Origin: Actinomyces marmotae
GTDB lineage: Bacteria > Actinomycetota > Actinomycetes > Actinomycetales > Actinomycetaceae
Assembly (NCBI RefSeq): GCF_013177295.1
Contig: NZ_CP053642.1
Location: forward strand, 2,232,001-2,296,000
Direction: 5' to 3'
Length of the DNA: 64,000 nucleotides
The notes under the pieces were generated by a model. It did no database searches and was not told where the DNA came from. It saw only the letters and a list, made by a program, of their open reading frames with translations. How positions within the stretch are numbered: position 1 is the first letter of the stretch; every line of letters begins with the position of its first letter. This document shows, one piece after another, positions 25,705-36,412 of this stretch. The position numbers were made by a program, and so were the translations under genes.

Positions 25705-26715
25705 TCAGATGGAGGCGCGGCGCACGAGCCGCCCTGGCAGCAGGGTCTGGGCGGGCACGCTCTCGCCCCTCAGCATGGCCGCCAGGCGCTCGACGCCGAC
25801 CCTCCCCATCTCCTCGAAGGGAAGCACCACGCAGGTCAGGCCGGGGCGGAGCTGGGCGGGGGCAAGGTCCTCGTCGTCGATGCCGATGATGGCGACGTCG
25901 TCGCGCACGCGCAGGCCGCGCTCGCGCACGGCGTCGTAGGCGCCGATCGCCATCCTGTTGTTGCCGCACAGGAGGGCGGTCGTCCACGGGTTGGCGTCGA
26001 GGAGCTGGCCCGCAGCCCGGTAGCCGCCCTGGATGGTGCCGTACCCGACGGCGGTGGCAACGCCATCCCAGTCGATCCCGGCGCGCGTGAAGCTGACCCG
26101 GTAGCCGTCGCGCCGCGGCTGGTTGCCGACATCGGCCCCGGAGATCTCGATGACGCCGATGTCCCGGTGCTCCCCGGTCAGGAGCGCATCGGCCTCAAGA
26201 CGGGCGATGCGCTCCTCATCGGGGCGGACACTGGGACCCCCGCCGTCCGATGACTGGCAGTTGACCAGGATCGTGGGGATATCACGGGCCTCGGCCGGCA
26301 CGGCGACCTGGCCGCCGCTGGCGCGCGCCTGGAGGACGGCGCCCACCCGATGCTCCAGGAGCGAGGCGACGGCGCGGCGGTCGTCCTCCGCGCGCCCCGT
26401 GGTGGGGATGAGGAGCAAGGGCATGCCCTCGCGCAAGGCGGCGTCCTGCATGCCGCGGATCATGGAGGAGGCCTGGGGTCCGGTGAGGATGTCGGTGACC
26501 ACGCCCAGGGCGCCGCGGGAACGGGCCTGGGCGAGGCGCGCCGTGCCCTGCGGCCGGTAGTCGAGGTCCTTCGCGGCCTGGAGGACCTTCGCCCGCGTGG
26601 CCTGGGGGATGCGCGAGTCCGGGCGGTCGTTGAGGACGAAGGAGACGGTGGTCCGCGACACCCCGGCGGCGCTCGCGATATCCGCCATCGTCGCCCGGCG
26701 CTCAATGCGGCTCAC
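25705..26715 (-). CDS. LacI-family transcriptional regulator
   Basis: A 336-residue LacI/GalR-type repressor. The helix-turn-helix and hinge are MADIASAAGVSRTTVSFVLN (about 10-29) and LDYRPQGTARLA. A periplasmic-binding-protein-like effector domain follows, with IIGIDDEDLAPAQLRPGLT near the C-terminus. The start is GTG 26715, with GGAGGAGG upstream. Target and effector are unknown; it is divergent from a HAD-GDPD pair and upstream of nadE on the same strand. The effector is probably a sugar or nucleoside, from the family. Confidence 0.9.
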   Translation of the reverse strand: MSRIERRATMADIASAAGVSRTTVSFVLNDRPDSRIPQATRAKVLQAAKDLDYRPQGTARLAQARSRGALGVVTDILTGPQASSMIRGMQDAALREGMPLLLIPTTGRAEDDRRAVASLLEHRVGAVLQARASGGQVAVPAEARDIPTILVNCQSSDGGGPSVRPDEERIARLEADALLTGEHRDIGVIEISGADVGNQPRRDGYRVSFTRAGIDWDGVATAVGYGTIQGGYRAAGQLLDANPWTTALLCGNNRMAIGAYDAVRERGLRVRDDVAIIGIDDEDLAPAQLRPGLTCVVLPFEEMGRVGVERLAAMLRGESVPAQTLLPGRLVRRASI

Positions 26716-26791
26716 GGGCGGGCCTCCTCCCGGATCGATGCTGCCATCCCCACGATGCCATAGGAAAGCCCCATGGGCGCGCGCCGCGCGC

Positions 26792-26797
26792 TACGCT
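26792..26797 (+). promoter_or_regulatory. -10 box (TACGCT) of a leaderless promoter for the HAD-GDPD operon
   Basis: TACGCT, six bases, then ATG at 26804; no ribosome binding site. Confidence 0.55.
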
Positions 26798-26803
26798 CGC
26801 GGG

Positions 26804-27583
26804 ATGGCGATCACAGTTGCTCCCTCCCGTCCAGGCTTCACGATCCGGGCGGTCCTGTGGGACATGGATGGCACTCTCATGAACTCCCAACCGTTCTGGG
26901 ATGAGGCCTTCGTCGCCCGCACCCGCGCGGCCGGGGGCACCCCCACCCCGAGGATCGTGGAGCGCCTCACCGGAGCCTCCATCGAGACGGTGCGGCGACT
27001 CATGGCGGAGACGGGAGCCGTCCCCGACTGGACAGACCCCGCCGCCGGGGCGCTCTTCGCCGCTATCGCCGACGACGTCGAGGCGCGCGTGGCGGCCGCC
27101 CCTCCCCTGCTCCCCGGGGCGGAGCGGATCACCTCGGCCCTGGCGCAGATCGGGGTTGCGCAGGCGATCGTGTCCGCCTCCCCCCGCCGGATCGTCGAGA
27201 GCGTGGCGCGCGCCCTCGGGGACGTGTTCGCTGTGACCGTCACGGGGGACGACGGCGCGGGTGCCAAGCCCGACCCTCTCCCCTACGCCACGGCGGTCGA
27301 GCGACTCGGCCTGACCCCCGCGGAGTGCGTCGTCGTGGAGGACTCGGCGACGGGCGCGGCCTCGGCCCGCGCCAATGGGATCCATGTGGTCCAGATCGGC
27401 GCGGCCAAGTCGTTCCCCGCCGATCCCGGGCTCATCGCCGTGCCCGACCTGGCCTCGGTGACGCCCCACACCCTCCTGTGGGAGGAGTGGTGGAACGCCC
27501 CCGCTGGCAGTGCCGGCTGCGCTGACCGCGCTGCCACCGCTAGGCGCCGCGTCCCCGCCGGATCAGCGCCGGGGGCGCGATGA
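26804..27583 (+). CDS. HAD-superfamily phosphatase (beta-phosphoglucomutase-like)
   Basis: A 259-residue HAD hydrolase of the small-cap subclass. Motif I is WDMDGTL (D20, D22), motif II is VSASPRR, motif III is K in DGAGAKPDPLPY, and motif IV is VVVEDSATGAASARANG. The profile fits PGM-like phosphatases or a beta-phosphoglucomutase. The downstream GDPD gene overlaps its stop by ATGA. A role as glycerol-3-phosphate phosphatase, dealing with the GDPD product, is therefore attractive but unproven. The C-terminal 30 residues are an Arg/Ala-rich extension. Confidence 0.82.
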   Translation: MAITVAPSRPGFTIRAVLWDMDGTLMNSQPFWDEAFVARTRAAGGTPTPRIVERLTGASIETVRRLMAETGAVPDWTDPAAGALFAAIADDVEARVAAAPPLLPGAERITSALAQIGVAQAIVSASPRRIVESVARALGDVFAVTVTGDDGAGAKPDPLPYATAVERLGLTPAECVVVEDSATGAASARANGIHVVQIGAAKSFPADPGLIAVPDLASVTPHTLLWEEWWNAPAGSAGCADRAATARRRVPAGSAPGAR

Positions 27584-28419
27584 CGGCCGTTGAGCACCCC
27601 AGCCCCGCCCCTCCCTACGAGCCCCTCCCCCTCCCCCGGCCGGTGCCGGCGGGCACCCGGGTCGTGCTGGGCCATCGGGGCGCCCCCTCCCTCGCCCCGG
27701 AGAACACGCTCGCCTCGATCCGTCGCGCGGCGCGGGCGGGGGCCTCCTGGGTGGAGATCGACGTCGACGTCATCGGCGATGGGACGCCCGTCGTCATCCA
27801 CGACTCCACCTTGGACCGCACCACCGACCGCACGGGCCCCTACTACGCCCTGTCCCGGGAGGACCTGGAGGGCATCGACGCCGGGGCGTGGTTCATCGCC
27901 GAGGATGGCTCGCGCCCGTACGCCGGTGAGCCCCTGCCGACGCTCGGGCAGGCGCTGGGGGTGATCGCCGCTGAGGGCCTGAGCGTCAACGTGGAGATCA
28001 AGCCCTGCGAGGCGGGCGCGCGAGCCTGCGCGGATCTCGTCGACGCCGTCGCGGAGCATCTGGACCGATTGGCCTCCTGCGCGCCGAGCAGCCAGGTGGT
28101 GGTCTCCTCCTTCAACCCGCTGCTCCTGGAGCGGATGGCCCGGCGCCGCCCCGCCACTCGGCTCGCGCTCCTGATGGAGGCCGGGATGCCGGTCGGGGAC
28201 TGGCGCAGCCGGGCGGAGATGCTGGGGGTTGAGGCGGTCAACCCCGCGGACGAGGGCCTGGAGAGGGCACTGGTCGAGGAGATCCGCGCCCTGGGCTACG
28301 GGGTCAATGTCTGGACGGTCAATTCACCCGAGCGCGCTGAGGAGCTCTTCTCATGGGGCGCCTCAGGCATATTCACCGACCGGATCCACGAGCTCGGACG
28401 TCTCGTTACGGAAATGTGA
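27580..28419 (+). CDS. glycerophosphodiester phosphodiesterase
   Basis: A 279-residue cytoplasmic GDPD that would split glycerophosphodiesters into glycerol-3-phosphate and an alcohol. Family motifs are GHRGAPSLAPENT (H32, R33, E41), EIDVDVI (E59, D61) and VVIHDSTLDRTTD (H74). VEIKP provides a further metal ligand, and VWTVNSPE and GIFTDRIHE are at the C-terminus. No signal peptide is seen, so it resembles UgpQ more than secreted GlpQ. It overlaps the HAD phosphatase gene by four bases, so the two are translated together. Confidence 0.93.
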   Translation: MTAVEHPSPAPPYEPLPLPRPVPAGTRVVLGHRGAPSLAPENTLASIRRAARAGASWVEIDVDVIGDGTPVVIHDSTLDRTTDRTGPYYALSREDLEGIDAGAWFIAEDGSRPYAGEPLPTLGQALGVIAAEGLSVNVEIKPCEAGARACADLVDAVAEHLDRLASCAPSSQVVVSSFNPLLLERMARRRPATRLALLMEAGMPVGDWRSRAEMLGVEAVNPADEGLERALVEEIRALGYGVNVWTVNSPERAEELFSWGASGIFTDRIHELGRLVTEM

Positions 28420-28543
28420 TCCCATGGGCGTCAGGGCCCCGATCTGGCGATTCTCCGCCGTTTTGAACGGACTGAGGCTCGGCGCGATCCCATTCCGCGC
28501 CAGCTTCTGAGACGCGAATGTGCTTCGCGGCGATCGGGTCGCA

Positions 28544-28692
28544 TATGATGACGCCGTCGGGAAACGCCCCGGCACGAGGAGATCAGGGACTCCGATGACA
28601 TGCCGCGGCGTTCGGGACTCGCGCGATTCAGGGACCGCGCCCCCGTACCCGACCGGGGCCCCGCACCGTGCTGAGGTGCGGGGCCCCCTTTT
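28544..28692 (+). ncRNA. candidate small RNA or short-peptide transcript
   Basis: In the gap between two convergent genes there is a good -10 box, TATGAT (28544-28549), and a strong terminator (28655-28692). This defines a plus-strand transcript of about 135 bases, from about 28556. A poor -35 weakens the case. A short frame starting near 28594, with GAGGAG upstream, could encode a peptide of about 40 residues that runs through the terminator, so a non-coding RNA seems likelier. Confidence 0.4.
28655..28692 (+). terminator. intrinsic terminator, 13-bp stem and T-run
   Basis: GGGGCCCCGCACC pairs with GGTGCGGGGCCCC, followed by CTTTT. It is one of the few hairpins in this window with a real T-run, and would end plus-strand transcripts from GDPD or the candidate small RNA. 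Confidence 0.8.
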
Positions 28693-28950
28693 CATCCCTC
28701 ACGGACGATGCATGTGAAATCGGGCATATGACGCCCGCGTTCTTCAGGACCGCCTCTTGCGTCAATAATTACGGAAAAATAACATCCTGATATGAATCCC
28801 GAATTTAGTGGGATGCCACCATCCTTACGGTCGTCTGACATACATGGCTGACGTTCAGGATCGCCCGCCACCCATACCCCTACAGGTATCCGGTGCCCGT
28901 TCACCCGCTATCCTCGCAGGGCCGAGGGGAGGCGCCACGAGCGCTATGCG
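28693..28950. other. AT-rich intergenic stretch with a CsoR-like inverted repeat
   Basis: The part at about 28745-28815 is far richer in A and T than its surroundings (for example AATAATTACGGAAAAATAAC). At 28874-28889 is ATACCCCTACAGGTAT, an inverted repeat of ATACC/GGTAT, like the operators of CsoR/CstR-type regulators; no such gene is nearby. A 49-codon minus-strand frame crosses the AT-rich part with codon use unlike the neighbours; I do not call it a gene. The region may be a remnant of lost or acquired DNA. Confidence 0.45.
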
Positions 28951-28991
28951 CGAGGGCGCGCCCGAGTTTTTCCTACCCGGGCGCGCCCTCG
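28951..28991 (-). terminator. hairpin after clpB
   Basis: CGAGGGCGCGCCCG pairs with the copy ending CGGGCGCGCCCTCG at 28991, 13 bases after the clpB stop (minus strand). The loop holds the A/T-rich tract. Confidence 0.65.
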
Positions 28992-29004
28992 TGATGTGTC
29001 GCTC

Positions 29005-31752
<2,748 letters not shown>

Positions 31753-31847
31753 GCGGTTCTCCTTGGGGTGTCATGCCTGGTGGGCGAGTCCGGGCGGGAG
31801 AGGCCGTGACGCGGGCCGCTCCCTCCGGGCACCTCAACCGCCGACGA

Positions 31848-31868
31848 GTTGAGTCTATTCCACTCAAC
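31848..31868 (-). promoter_or_regulatory. HAIR operator (HspR site) of clpB
   Basis: GTTGAGT-N7-ACTCAAC, a perfect inverted repeat matching the HspR-associated consensus CTTGAGT-N7-ACTCAAG. A TAGACT element inside it, read on minus, could be the clpB -10. Confidence 0.88.
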
Positions 31869-31997
31869 TTTCGCGCGCGCCGGGGCGCCTCTTCCTCGAT
31901 GGGGAGATCTTCCCAGGTCCGCGCCTCAAGACGGCGGGACGGGAACAGCGCGGCCCGGGATAAGGTGACCGCACGTCGTTACCCTGAGGAGATCTTC

Positions 31998-32705
31998 ATG
32001 AAGATGACCCGTCCCCTGGCCACCGTCGCGGCGCTCGCACTGACGCTCCCGCTCGCGGCATGCTCCTCCGACAAGTCCGAGGACGCCAGCCCCACCAGTT
32101 CCGCAACTGCCACGACCGCCACCGCGATGGCTTCAGCCGACGCGATGGCCAGCTCCAGTTCGGCCGCCCCGGCCGCCTCGGCCGACGGCCAGGAGGTGAC
32201 CGCCTCAACCGCCGGCGTCACCTTCCTCGCCCCCAGTAACTGGATGGTCCTCTCCGACCCGTCCAACCTGGATGAGAACACCCTGAGCGCGGCCGCGAAG
32301 GCGGTTGGCCAGGACCCGGCAATCTACAAGGCCAACTTGAAGCAGGTTGACCTGCTTGTCTCGAGCACAGAGGTCAAGGAGATCGGCAGCACCCCCTTTA
32401 CCGACAGCATCCTCGTCGCCCGTCAGACCCTCCCCGGGTCACAGGTGCCAGCGGACGAGATGAGCGCGGCTCAATTCGCCAAGGTAACCGGCGCGAGCAG
32501 TATGACGAAGTACGAGAAGGTCAGCACCACCAATGGTGAGGCCACCGTGGTCCACTACGGCGTCACGATGAAGGATGGCACGGCCTACGGGGCCGTCGTC
32601 TTCGCCCCCGCCTCCGACGGCGACTACGCGGTCATCACCATCAACGCCACCGAGGCCTCCACGGTCAACGAGCTCGTCACCCAGGTGACCAGCAGCGTCA
32701 AGTGA
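31998..32705 (+). CDS. secreted lipoprotein, paralogue of the next gene's outer domain
   Basis: A 235-residue lipoprotein. Signal peptide MKMTRPLATVAALALTLPLA with lipobox LAAC (C22), a Ser/Thr/Ala spacer (about 25-65), then a globular domain beginning EVTASTAGVTFLAPSNW. The same opening (EVTGPATGVTFSVPKNW) starts the extracytoplasmic domain of the next protein, and both contain KYEKV/SYEKF and TTNGEATVVHY/TPNGDGAMAYF, so the two are paralogues. The function is unknown; the fold may be PsbP/LpqN-like. GAGGAG precedes ATG 31998. It is divergent from clpB. Confidence 0.8.
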   Translation: MKMTRPLATVAALALTLPLAACSSDKSEDASPTSSATATTATAMASADAMASSSSAAPAASADGQEVTASTAGVTFLAPSNWMVLSDPSNLDENTLSAAAKAVGQDPAIYKANLKQVDLLVSSTEVKEIGSTPFTDSILVARQTLPGSQVPADEMSAAQFAKVTGASSMTKYEKVSTTNGEATVVHYGVTMKDGTAYGAVVFAPASDGDYAVITINATEASTVNELVTQVTSSVK

Positions 32706-32741
32706 CGCCCCATCCTTGATCCCTTCTCCCGCTGAGGAGAC

Positions 32742-32776
32742 CCGCCCCGGCGCGCCCCTTCGGCTCGCCGGGGCGG
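32742..32776 (+). terminator. terminator-like hairpin after the lipoprotein gene
   Basis: CCGCCCCGGCG pairs with CGCCGGGGCGG, 37 bases past the stop. Confidence 0.65.
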
Positions 32777-32858
32777 ATCATCCCCTCGACACCACCACCC
32801 CGCCAGCGCCCCCAGCCTCAGGCGGCCTTCGGCGCCGCTCTTAGTCCCCCGAACCCCC

Positions 32859-32864
32859 TAGGAT
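32859..32864 (+). promoter_or_regulatory. -10 box (TAGGAT) of a leaderless promoter
   Basis: TAGGAT-CAACAC-ATG; no ribosome binding site before ATG 32871. Confidence 0.6.
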
Positions 32865-32870
32865 CAACAC

Positions 32871-33833
32871 ATGTCCCAGTACCCTCCGAATGGGCAATAC
32901 CCCGGTCAGTATCCGGGGCAACACCCCGGCCAGCCCGCCTCGCCCGCCTCGCAGCCGCCCACCCAGGCCTACCCATGGCACGGCCAGACCCACCCGGGCC
33001 ATCCCCAGGCGGGCTACGGCTCCGGCTACCAGCCCGGGCTCACCCCCTCCTCCCACGTCGGGGCCCAGACGGGAGCCCAAGGCCCCTTCCAGCCCGTCGA
33101 CCCCGCCTTCGGCTATGGCGGCCCCGGCCAGGGCCCCCACCAGCCCCAGAAGAGCACCGGGCTCATCGTGGGCATCGTCAGCGCCGTCGTCATCGGCCTC
33201 ATCGCCAGCAGCGTCGGCGCCTTCCTCCTCCTGCGCGGCGACGACGACGCCGCCAAGGCCAACGCCACCGCAACCGCCCAGGGAACGAGCGCCCACCCCG
33301 AGTCCGCCGACGCGGCCACCCGCGCCAAGCGCCCCTCGGAGTCGCCAGCGCCGTCAGCGACCCCGGGCGCGGCGGCGGGCTCACAGGAGGTCACCGGCCC
33401 GGCCACGGGCGTGACCTTCTCGGTCCCCAAGAACTGGACCACCGGGGTTGGCGGAGCCCCCGACCCGGGCGGCATTCTCACTGCCGACATCACCTCCGAC
33501 CTTGACGCCTACGCCTACAGCGGTTCGGGGCTCAAGCAGGTGCAGCTCCACAAAGACGTCGAGTCGTTGAGCAGCGCCCTGAGCGAGGACCTGCTCAAGG
33601 CGGCCCTCTCCCAGCAGCCGGGTACGACCTTCTCCTCATACGAGAAGTTCACGACCCCCAACGGCGATGGCGCCATGGCGTATTTCACGGTCGATCAGGA
33701 TGGGATCACCATTTACGGCGCCCTCATCACGCCCAAGACCAGCTCAGGAGGGTACGCGACGCTCACAACCGTGGCCTTCACAGAGGCGCAGAGCAAGGAG
33801 TTGACTCAGAGCGTCATCGCCTCGATCCGCTGA
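32871..33833 (+). CDS. Pro/Gly/Gln-rich single-pass membrane protein with lipoprotein-like outer domain
   Basis: A 320-residue protein. Residues 1-95 are cytoplasmic and rich in Pro, Gly, Gln and Tyr, with PGQ repeats (YPGQYPGQHPGQP). One membrane helix follows (GLIVGIVSAVVIGLIASSVGAFLLL, about 97-121), then a Ser/Ala/Thr linker and an outer domain paralogous to the preceding lipoprotein. The gene pair probably arose by duplication with a swap of the anchor. It appears to have its own leaderless promoter, since a hairpin separates it from the lipoprotein gene. Function unknown. Confidence 0.8.
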   Translation: MSQYPPNGQYPGQYPGQHPGQPASPASQPPTQAYPWHGQTHPGHPQAGYGSGYQPGLTPSSHVGAQTGAQGPFQPVDPAFGYGGPGQGPHQPQKSTGLIVGIVSAVVIGLIASSVGAFLLLRGDDDAAKANATATAQGTSAHPESADAATRAKRPSESPAPSATPGAAAGSQEVTGPATGVTFSVPKNWTTGVGGAPDPGGILTADITSDLDAYAYSGSGLKQVQLHKDVESLSSALSEDLLKAALSQQPGTTFSSYEKFTTPNGDGAMAYFTVDQDGITIYGALITPKTSSGGYATLTTVAFTEAQSKELTQSVIASIR

Positions 33834-33849
33834 GCGCTCGCGCCCGGCG

Positions 33850-33950
33850 CTCATCGACTGGCGCGTTTCGCTCCGACAGGCGCGTCCTGCCCGCACCACT
33901 CGGAGCGCAGCGCACCGGTGGGGGCGCATCGCACCGGTGAGCGCCGGCGC
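33850..33950 (+). repeat. degenerate 19-bp repeat cluster (family A, copy 4)
   Basis: Contains GCGTCCTGCCCGCACCACTCGG (33882 on), like the start of the closing module of copies 1-3, with several GCACCGGTG-like elements. It lies 17 bases after the stop of the plus-strand gene, in the usual orientation. Confidence 0.55.
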
Positions 33951-33958
33951 CAGAGACG

Positions 33959-33964
33959 TAGCCT
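33959..33964 (+). promoter_or_regulatory. -10 box (TAGCCT) of a leaderless promoter for the YjbR gene
   Basis: TAGCCT-TCTGCC-ATG, immediately after the repeat cluster. Confidence 0.55.
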
Positions 33965-33970
33965 TCTGCC

Positions 33971-34396
33971 ATGACATCCGCCGAACCGGCCCTCGACCGG
34001 GCCTCGGAGCTGCTCGACTACGCCGCCACGCTCCCCGGGGCATGGGTGGGGCACAAGCCCGAGTGGGACACGAGCGTGGCGAGCATCGGGCCTCGGCTCT
34101 TCGCTCTGCTCCTGACCCACACCGACGGCCGACTCATCGTCAACGTCAAGCTCGATCCGGAGGACGCCGTCGCTGTGCGCCGCTCGATCCCCTGGACGGA
34201 GCCCGGATTCCACCAGGCGAAGAAGCACTGGGTGAGCATCGACCTCACCGCACCGGGATACGACGCCGCCACCGCCCACGAGCTCGTCGAGGATTCCTAC
34301 CGGCTCGTCCACTCACTGCTCCCCCGCGCCGTCCGCGGGGCCCTGCGCCTGGCCGTCGCCGCCGGGGAGGCGCCGCGGCCCACCTGGCAGTGGTGA
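33971..34396 (+). CDS. MmcQ/YjbR-family protein
   Basis: A 141-residue protein. Typical family stretches are GHKPEWDTSVASIGPRLFALL, LIVNVKLDPEDA and AKKHWVSIDL, followed by HELVEDSYRLV at the C-terminus. The family has a double-wing DNA-binding-like fold (CyaY-like), but its role is not established. The start is set by the leaderless -10 box. Confidence 0.75.
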   Translation: MTSAEPALDRASELLDYAATLPGAWVGHKPEWDTSVASIGPRLFALLLTHTDGRLIVNVKLDPEDAVAVRRSIPWTEPGFHQAKKHWVSIDLTAPGYDAATAHELVEDSYRLVHSLLPRAVRGALRLAVAAGEAPRPTWQW

Positions 34397-34575
34397 TCCC
34401 GGGTGATTCCGAGCGCCCTGGGCGAGCCGCGGCACCGGTCGGGCCCAGCCACCTCCTCGCGCTTCCCGTGACAGGGCGAGGAGCTCGTCGGCTTGCCCGA
34501 TGGGACTGTGTCTGATTCCATCAGGTCAGACGCCGCGCCGCCCGGCGCTGCGTCCCCCGAGGAAGGGAGCACATC

Positions 34576-34800
34576 ATGGGAATCGATGACCTCAAGGACA
34601 AGGCCGGCGACCTCGCTGGCAAGGCGGGCGACCTCGCCCACAAGGCCGGCGACGCCCTCAAGAGCGACAAGGCCGAGGCCGTCAGCGACAAGGTCCTCGG
34701 CGCCGCCGCTGGCGCCGCCAAGAAGGTCACCGGCGGCAAGTTCGACGAGAAGATCGACTCCGCCGTCGAGGCCGCCGACTCCAAGATCGGCAACGAGTGA
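34576..34800 (+). CDS. small antitoxin-like (MT0933-type) helical protein
   Basis: A 74-residue Ala/Lys/Asp-rich, probably helical protein (MGIDDLKDKAGDLAGKAGD). The C-terminal TGGKFDEKIDSAVEAADSKI resembles the actinobacterial family annotated as MT0933-like antitoxins. The internal KAGDLAGKAGDLAHKAGD is a 7-residue repeat. GGAAGGGAG gives a strong ribosome binding site. No toxin gene is beside it, so the antitoxin label may mislead; a stress or LEA/CsbD-like protein is an alternative. Confidence 0.65.
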   Translation: MGIDDLKDKAGDLAGKAGDLAHKAGDALKSDKAEAVSDKVLGAAAGAAKKVTGGKFDEKIDSAVEAADSKIGNE

Positions 34801-34869
34801 CGACCCGCGGCGCGGCGGTGCTGTGACGCGCTCGTTCTGACGAGCGCGGCCGTGCGGCCGCCACGACCT

Positions 34870-34898
34870 GGGGCCCCGCACCACGCGTGCGGGGCCCC
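34870..34898. terminator. bidirectional terminator hairpin, 12-bp stem
   Basis: GGGGCCCCGCAC pairs with GTGCGGGGCCCC between convergent genes. The stem is nearly the same sequence as those at 28655 and 40427. Confidence 0.7.
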
Positions 34899-34956
34899 AC
34901 GCGCGTTGGGGACGGTAGCGCGGGCGCCTCGCGCCGCGTCCCACCGCGCCGCCGCG

Positions 34957-35790
34957 TCACGACGCGGTGGCCTGGCTGAGGTCGTCGACGGCGCGAGCGA
35001 TCTCCCCGGGAGCGTCGAGCATCATGAGGTGGCACGAGCCCGGTAGCCGCCGGATCTCCAGATGGGAGAAGGCGGAGGCGAGGGCCTCCTCCTGACTGGC
35101 GGAGTGGAAGGGCTTGCCGTCCAGGAGGATCGCGGGCACCGCCGCGGGCGCCGCCTGCTCGGCTCGCAGCGCGGCCAAGTCCGCGGCCTGGCCGCCGTAG
35201 GAGACGAACTCGGCAGCCGAGGCCGCCAGCGCCTCAGGGGAGTCATGGCAGGCGCGCCACAACTCGTCGTCGAGGACCTCGGGATGGGAGGTCTCATGAC
35301 GCATCCCGTAGCGGACCGCGGCCGCCGCGAGGCGCCGCACCGGCTCGACCCGGACCGCCGAGCCCAGCGCGCGGGCTATCCCCGCCGCCCCCGCGCGGCG
35401 CAGATAACCGGAGCGGGCGCTCACCTCGACCGCCGGGTCGGCGAGCACGATCCCCCGCGCCGAGCGCGGGTGGAGACGGACCAGCGCCTCGGCCTGGAAG
35501 GCCGCCATGGAGTGGGCGACCACGATCGCCGGGGCGTCGTCGCCGATGATGCGGGCGAGGATCCCGGCCTCCTGGCGCAGATCGGGGAGGCCGTCATTGA
35601 CGGTGCCGCAGCGGCCGGGCCGGTCGACGGCGATGATGGCGCGCCCGGGCAGGGCCTCGACGACGGCGTCCCAGGCCACCGAGGCCAGCCCGCACCCGTT
35701 GAGCAGGACCACGGTGGGCCCCTCGCCCGGGCGGCGGTGGACGGTGTGCTCGGCGAACCGGCTCTCCCACCGATCCTGCGCGTCAGTCAT
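34957..35790 (-). CDS. alpha/beta hydrolase in the lysX operon
   Basis: A 277-residue alpha/beta-hydrolase-fold protein. The oxyanion-side motif is VVLLNGCGL, the nucleophile is the serine in VAHSMAAFQA, the acid is probably D in AILLDGKPFH or nearby, and the catalytic His is in LPGSCHLMMLDAP. No signal peptide is seen. It is the last gene of lysX-DUF998-hydrolase, overlapping the DUF998 gene by eight bases; AGGAG precedes ATG 35790. In Pseudomonas aeruginosa, a hydrolase encoded next to the alanyl-phosphatidylglycerol synthase removes the amino acid from the lipid. A similar role on lysyl-phosphatidylglycerol is a reasonable guess, not shown by sequence. Confidence 0.8.
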   Translation of the reverse strand: MTDAQDRWESRFAEHTVHRRPGEGPTVVLLNGCGLASVAWDAVVEALPGRAIIAVDRPGRCGTVNDGLPDLRQEAGILARIIGDDAPAIVVAHSMAAFQAEALVRLHPRSARGIVLADPAVEVSARSGYLRRAGAAGIARALGSAVRVEPVRRLAAAAVRYGMRHETSHPEVLDDELWRACHDSPEALAASAAEFVSYGGQAADLAALRAEQAAPAAVPAILLDGKPFHSASQEEALASAFSHLEIRRLPGSCHLMMLDAPGEIARAVDDLSQATAS

Positions 35791-36412
35791 GCTGCTCCTG
35801 AGGTAGCCGCCACGCCAAGTAGGCGATCCAAAGCGAGCATAGGAGGATCTGCACGACCTGGATGGGGCCCTGCGCGCCGGGGAGGGCGTAGGGCGCCGCC
35901 GCGCTGATGAGCAGCAACACTGTCACCAGCCCGGCCAACCAGGCCGCCTGTCGTGCCCGCAGGGTCCACCCATCGCGGGCCGCGAGCGCCAGGGCAACGA
36001 TGGCGATCATGGCGACCTCCGCCGTCGAGGTGATGGCGGAGGCCGCCTCATGCAGGTGCCGCTCAATGCTCGGCATGGCGGCGCAGGCGTCGTCCCAACT
36101 CTCAGCGCAGGGCAGGTTGAAAATGATGTCGAGGGCCGTGCCCACGGCCACCACCAGCAGGGAGAGGCCGAGACGACGGCTCCAGCGGGCGCCGAGCCAG
36201 GCCTGCCAGCCCCGCCGGCCCAGGAGGCCGGTGATCGCAAAGACGACGGCGGCGGCGATGTCGGCAGCGCGGAAGAACCAGGCGAAGGGCTGGTCATCGG
36301 CGGCGAGCTCGGAGACGTACCCCAGGAGGGCGTCGGGGCGGCCGTTGAGGGGCCATGCCAGCCAACTGTTGTAGAGGACGACGGATCCGACCGCCAGGAA
36401 CCAGCGCCTCAC
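35783..36412 (-). CDS. DUF998-like multi-pass membrane protein
   Basis: A 209-residue membrane protein with about six helices, for example AADIAAAVVFAITGLLG, LGLSLLVVAVGTALDIIF and WLAGLVTVLLLISAAAPYAL. The N-terminus (VVLYNSWLAWPLNG) and the order of helices suggest DUF998, a family without assigned function. Its GTG start overlaps the lysX stop by four bases (GTGA), so it is translationally coupled to lysX. Confidence 0.7.
   Translation of the reverse strand: MRRWFLAVGSVVLYNSWLAWPLNGRPDALLGYVSELAADDQPFAWFFRAADIAAAVVFAITGLLGRRGWQAWLGARWSRRLGLSLLVVAVGTALDIIFNLPCAESWDDACAAMPSIERHLHEAASAITSTAEVAMIAIVALALAARDGWTLRARQAAWLAGLVTVLLLISAAAPYALPGAQGPIQVVQILLCSLWIAYLAWRLPQEQHD

Noticed and set aside
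28692..28904. Minus-strand frame in the AT-rich gap
   Set aside because: No recognisable family or good ribosome binding site, and codon use unlike the genome; kept only as a note on the region.
34576..34800. Toxin-antitoxin locus at the small antitoxin-like gene
   Set aside because: No toxin gene adjoins it; it is followed by a terminator and a convergent hydrolase gene.
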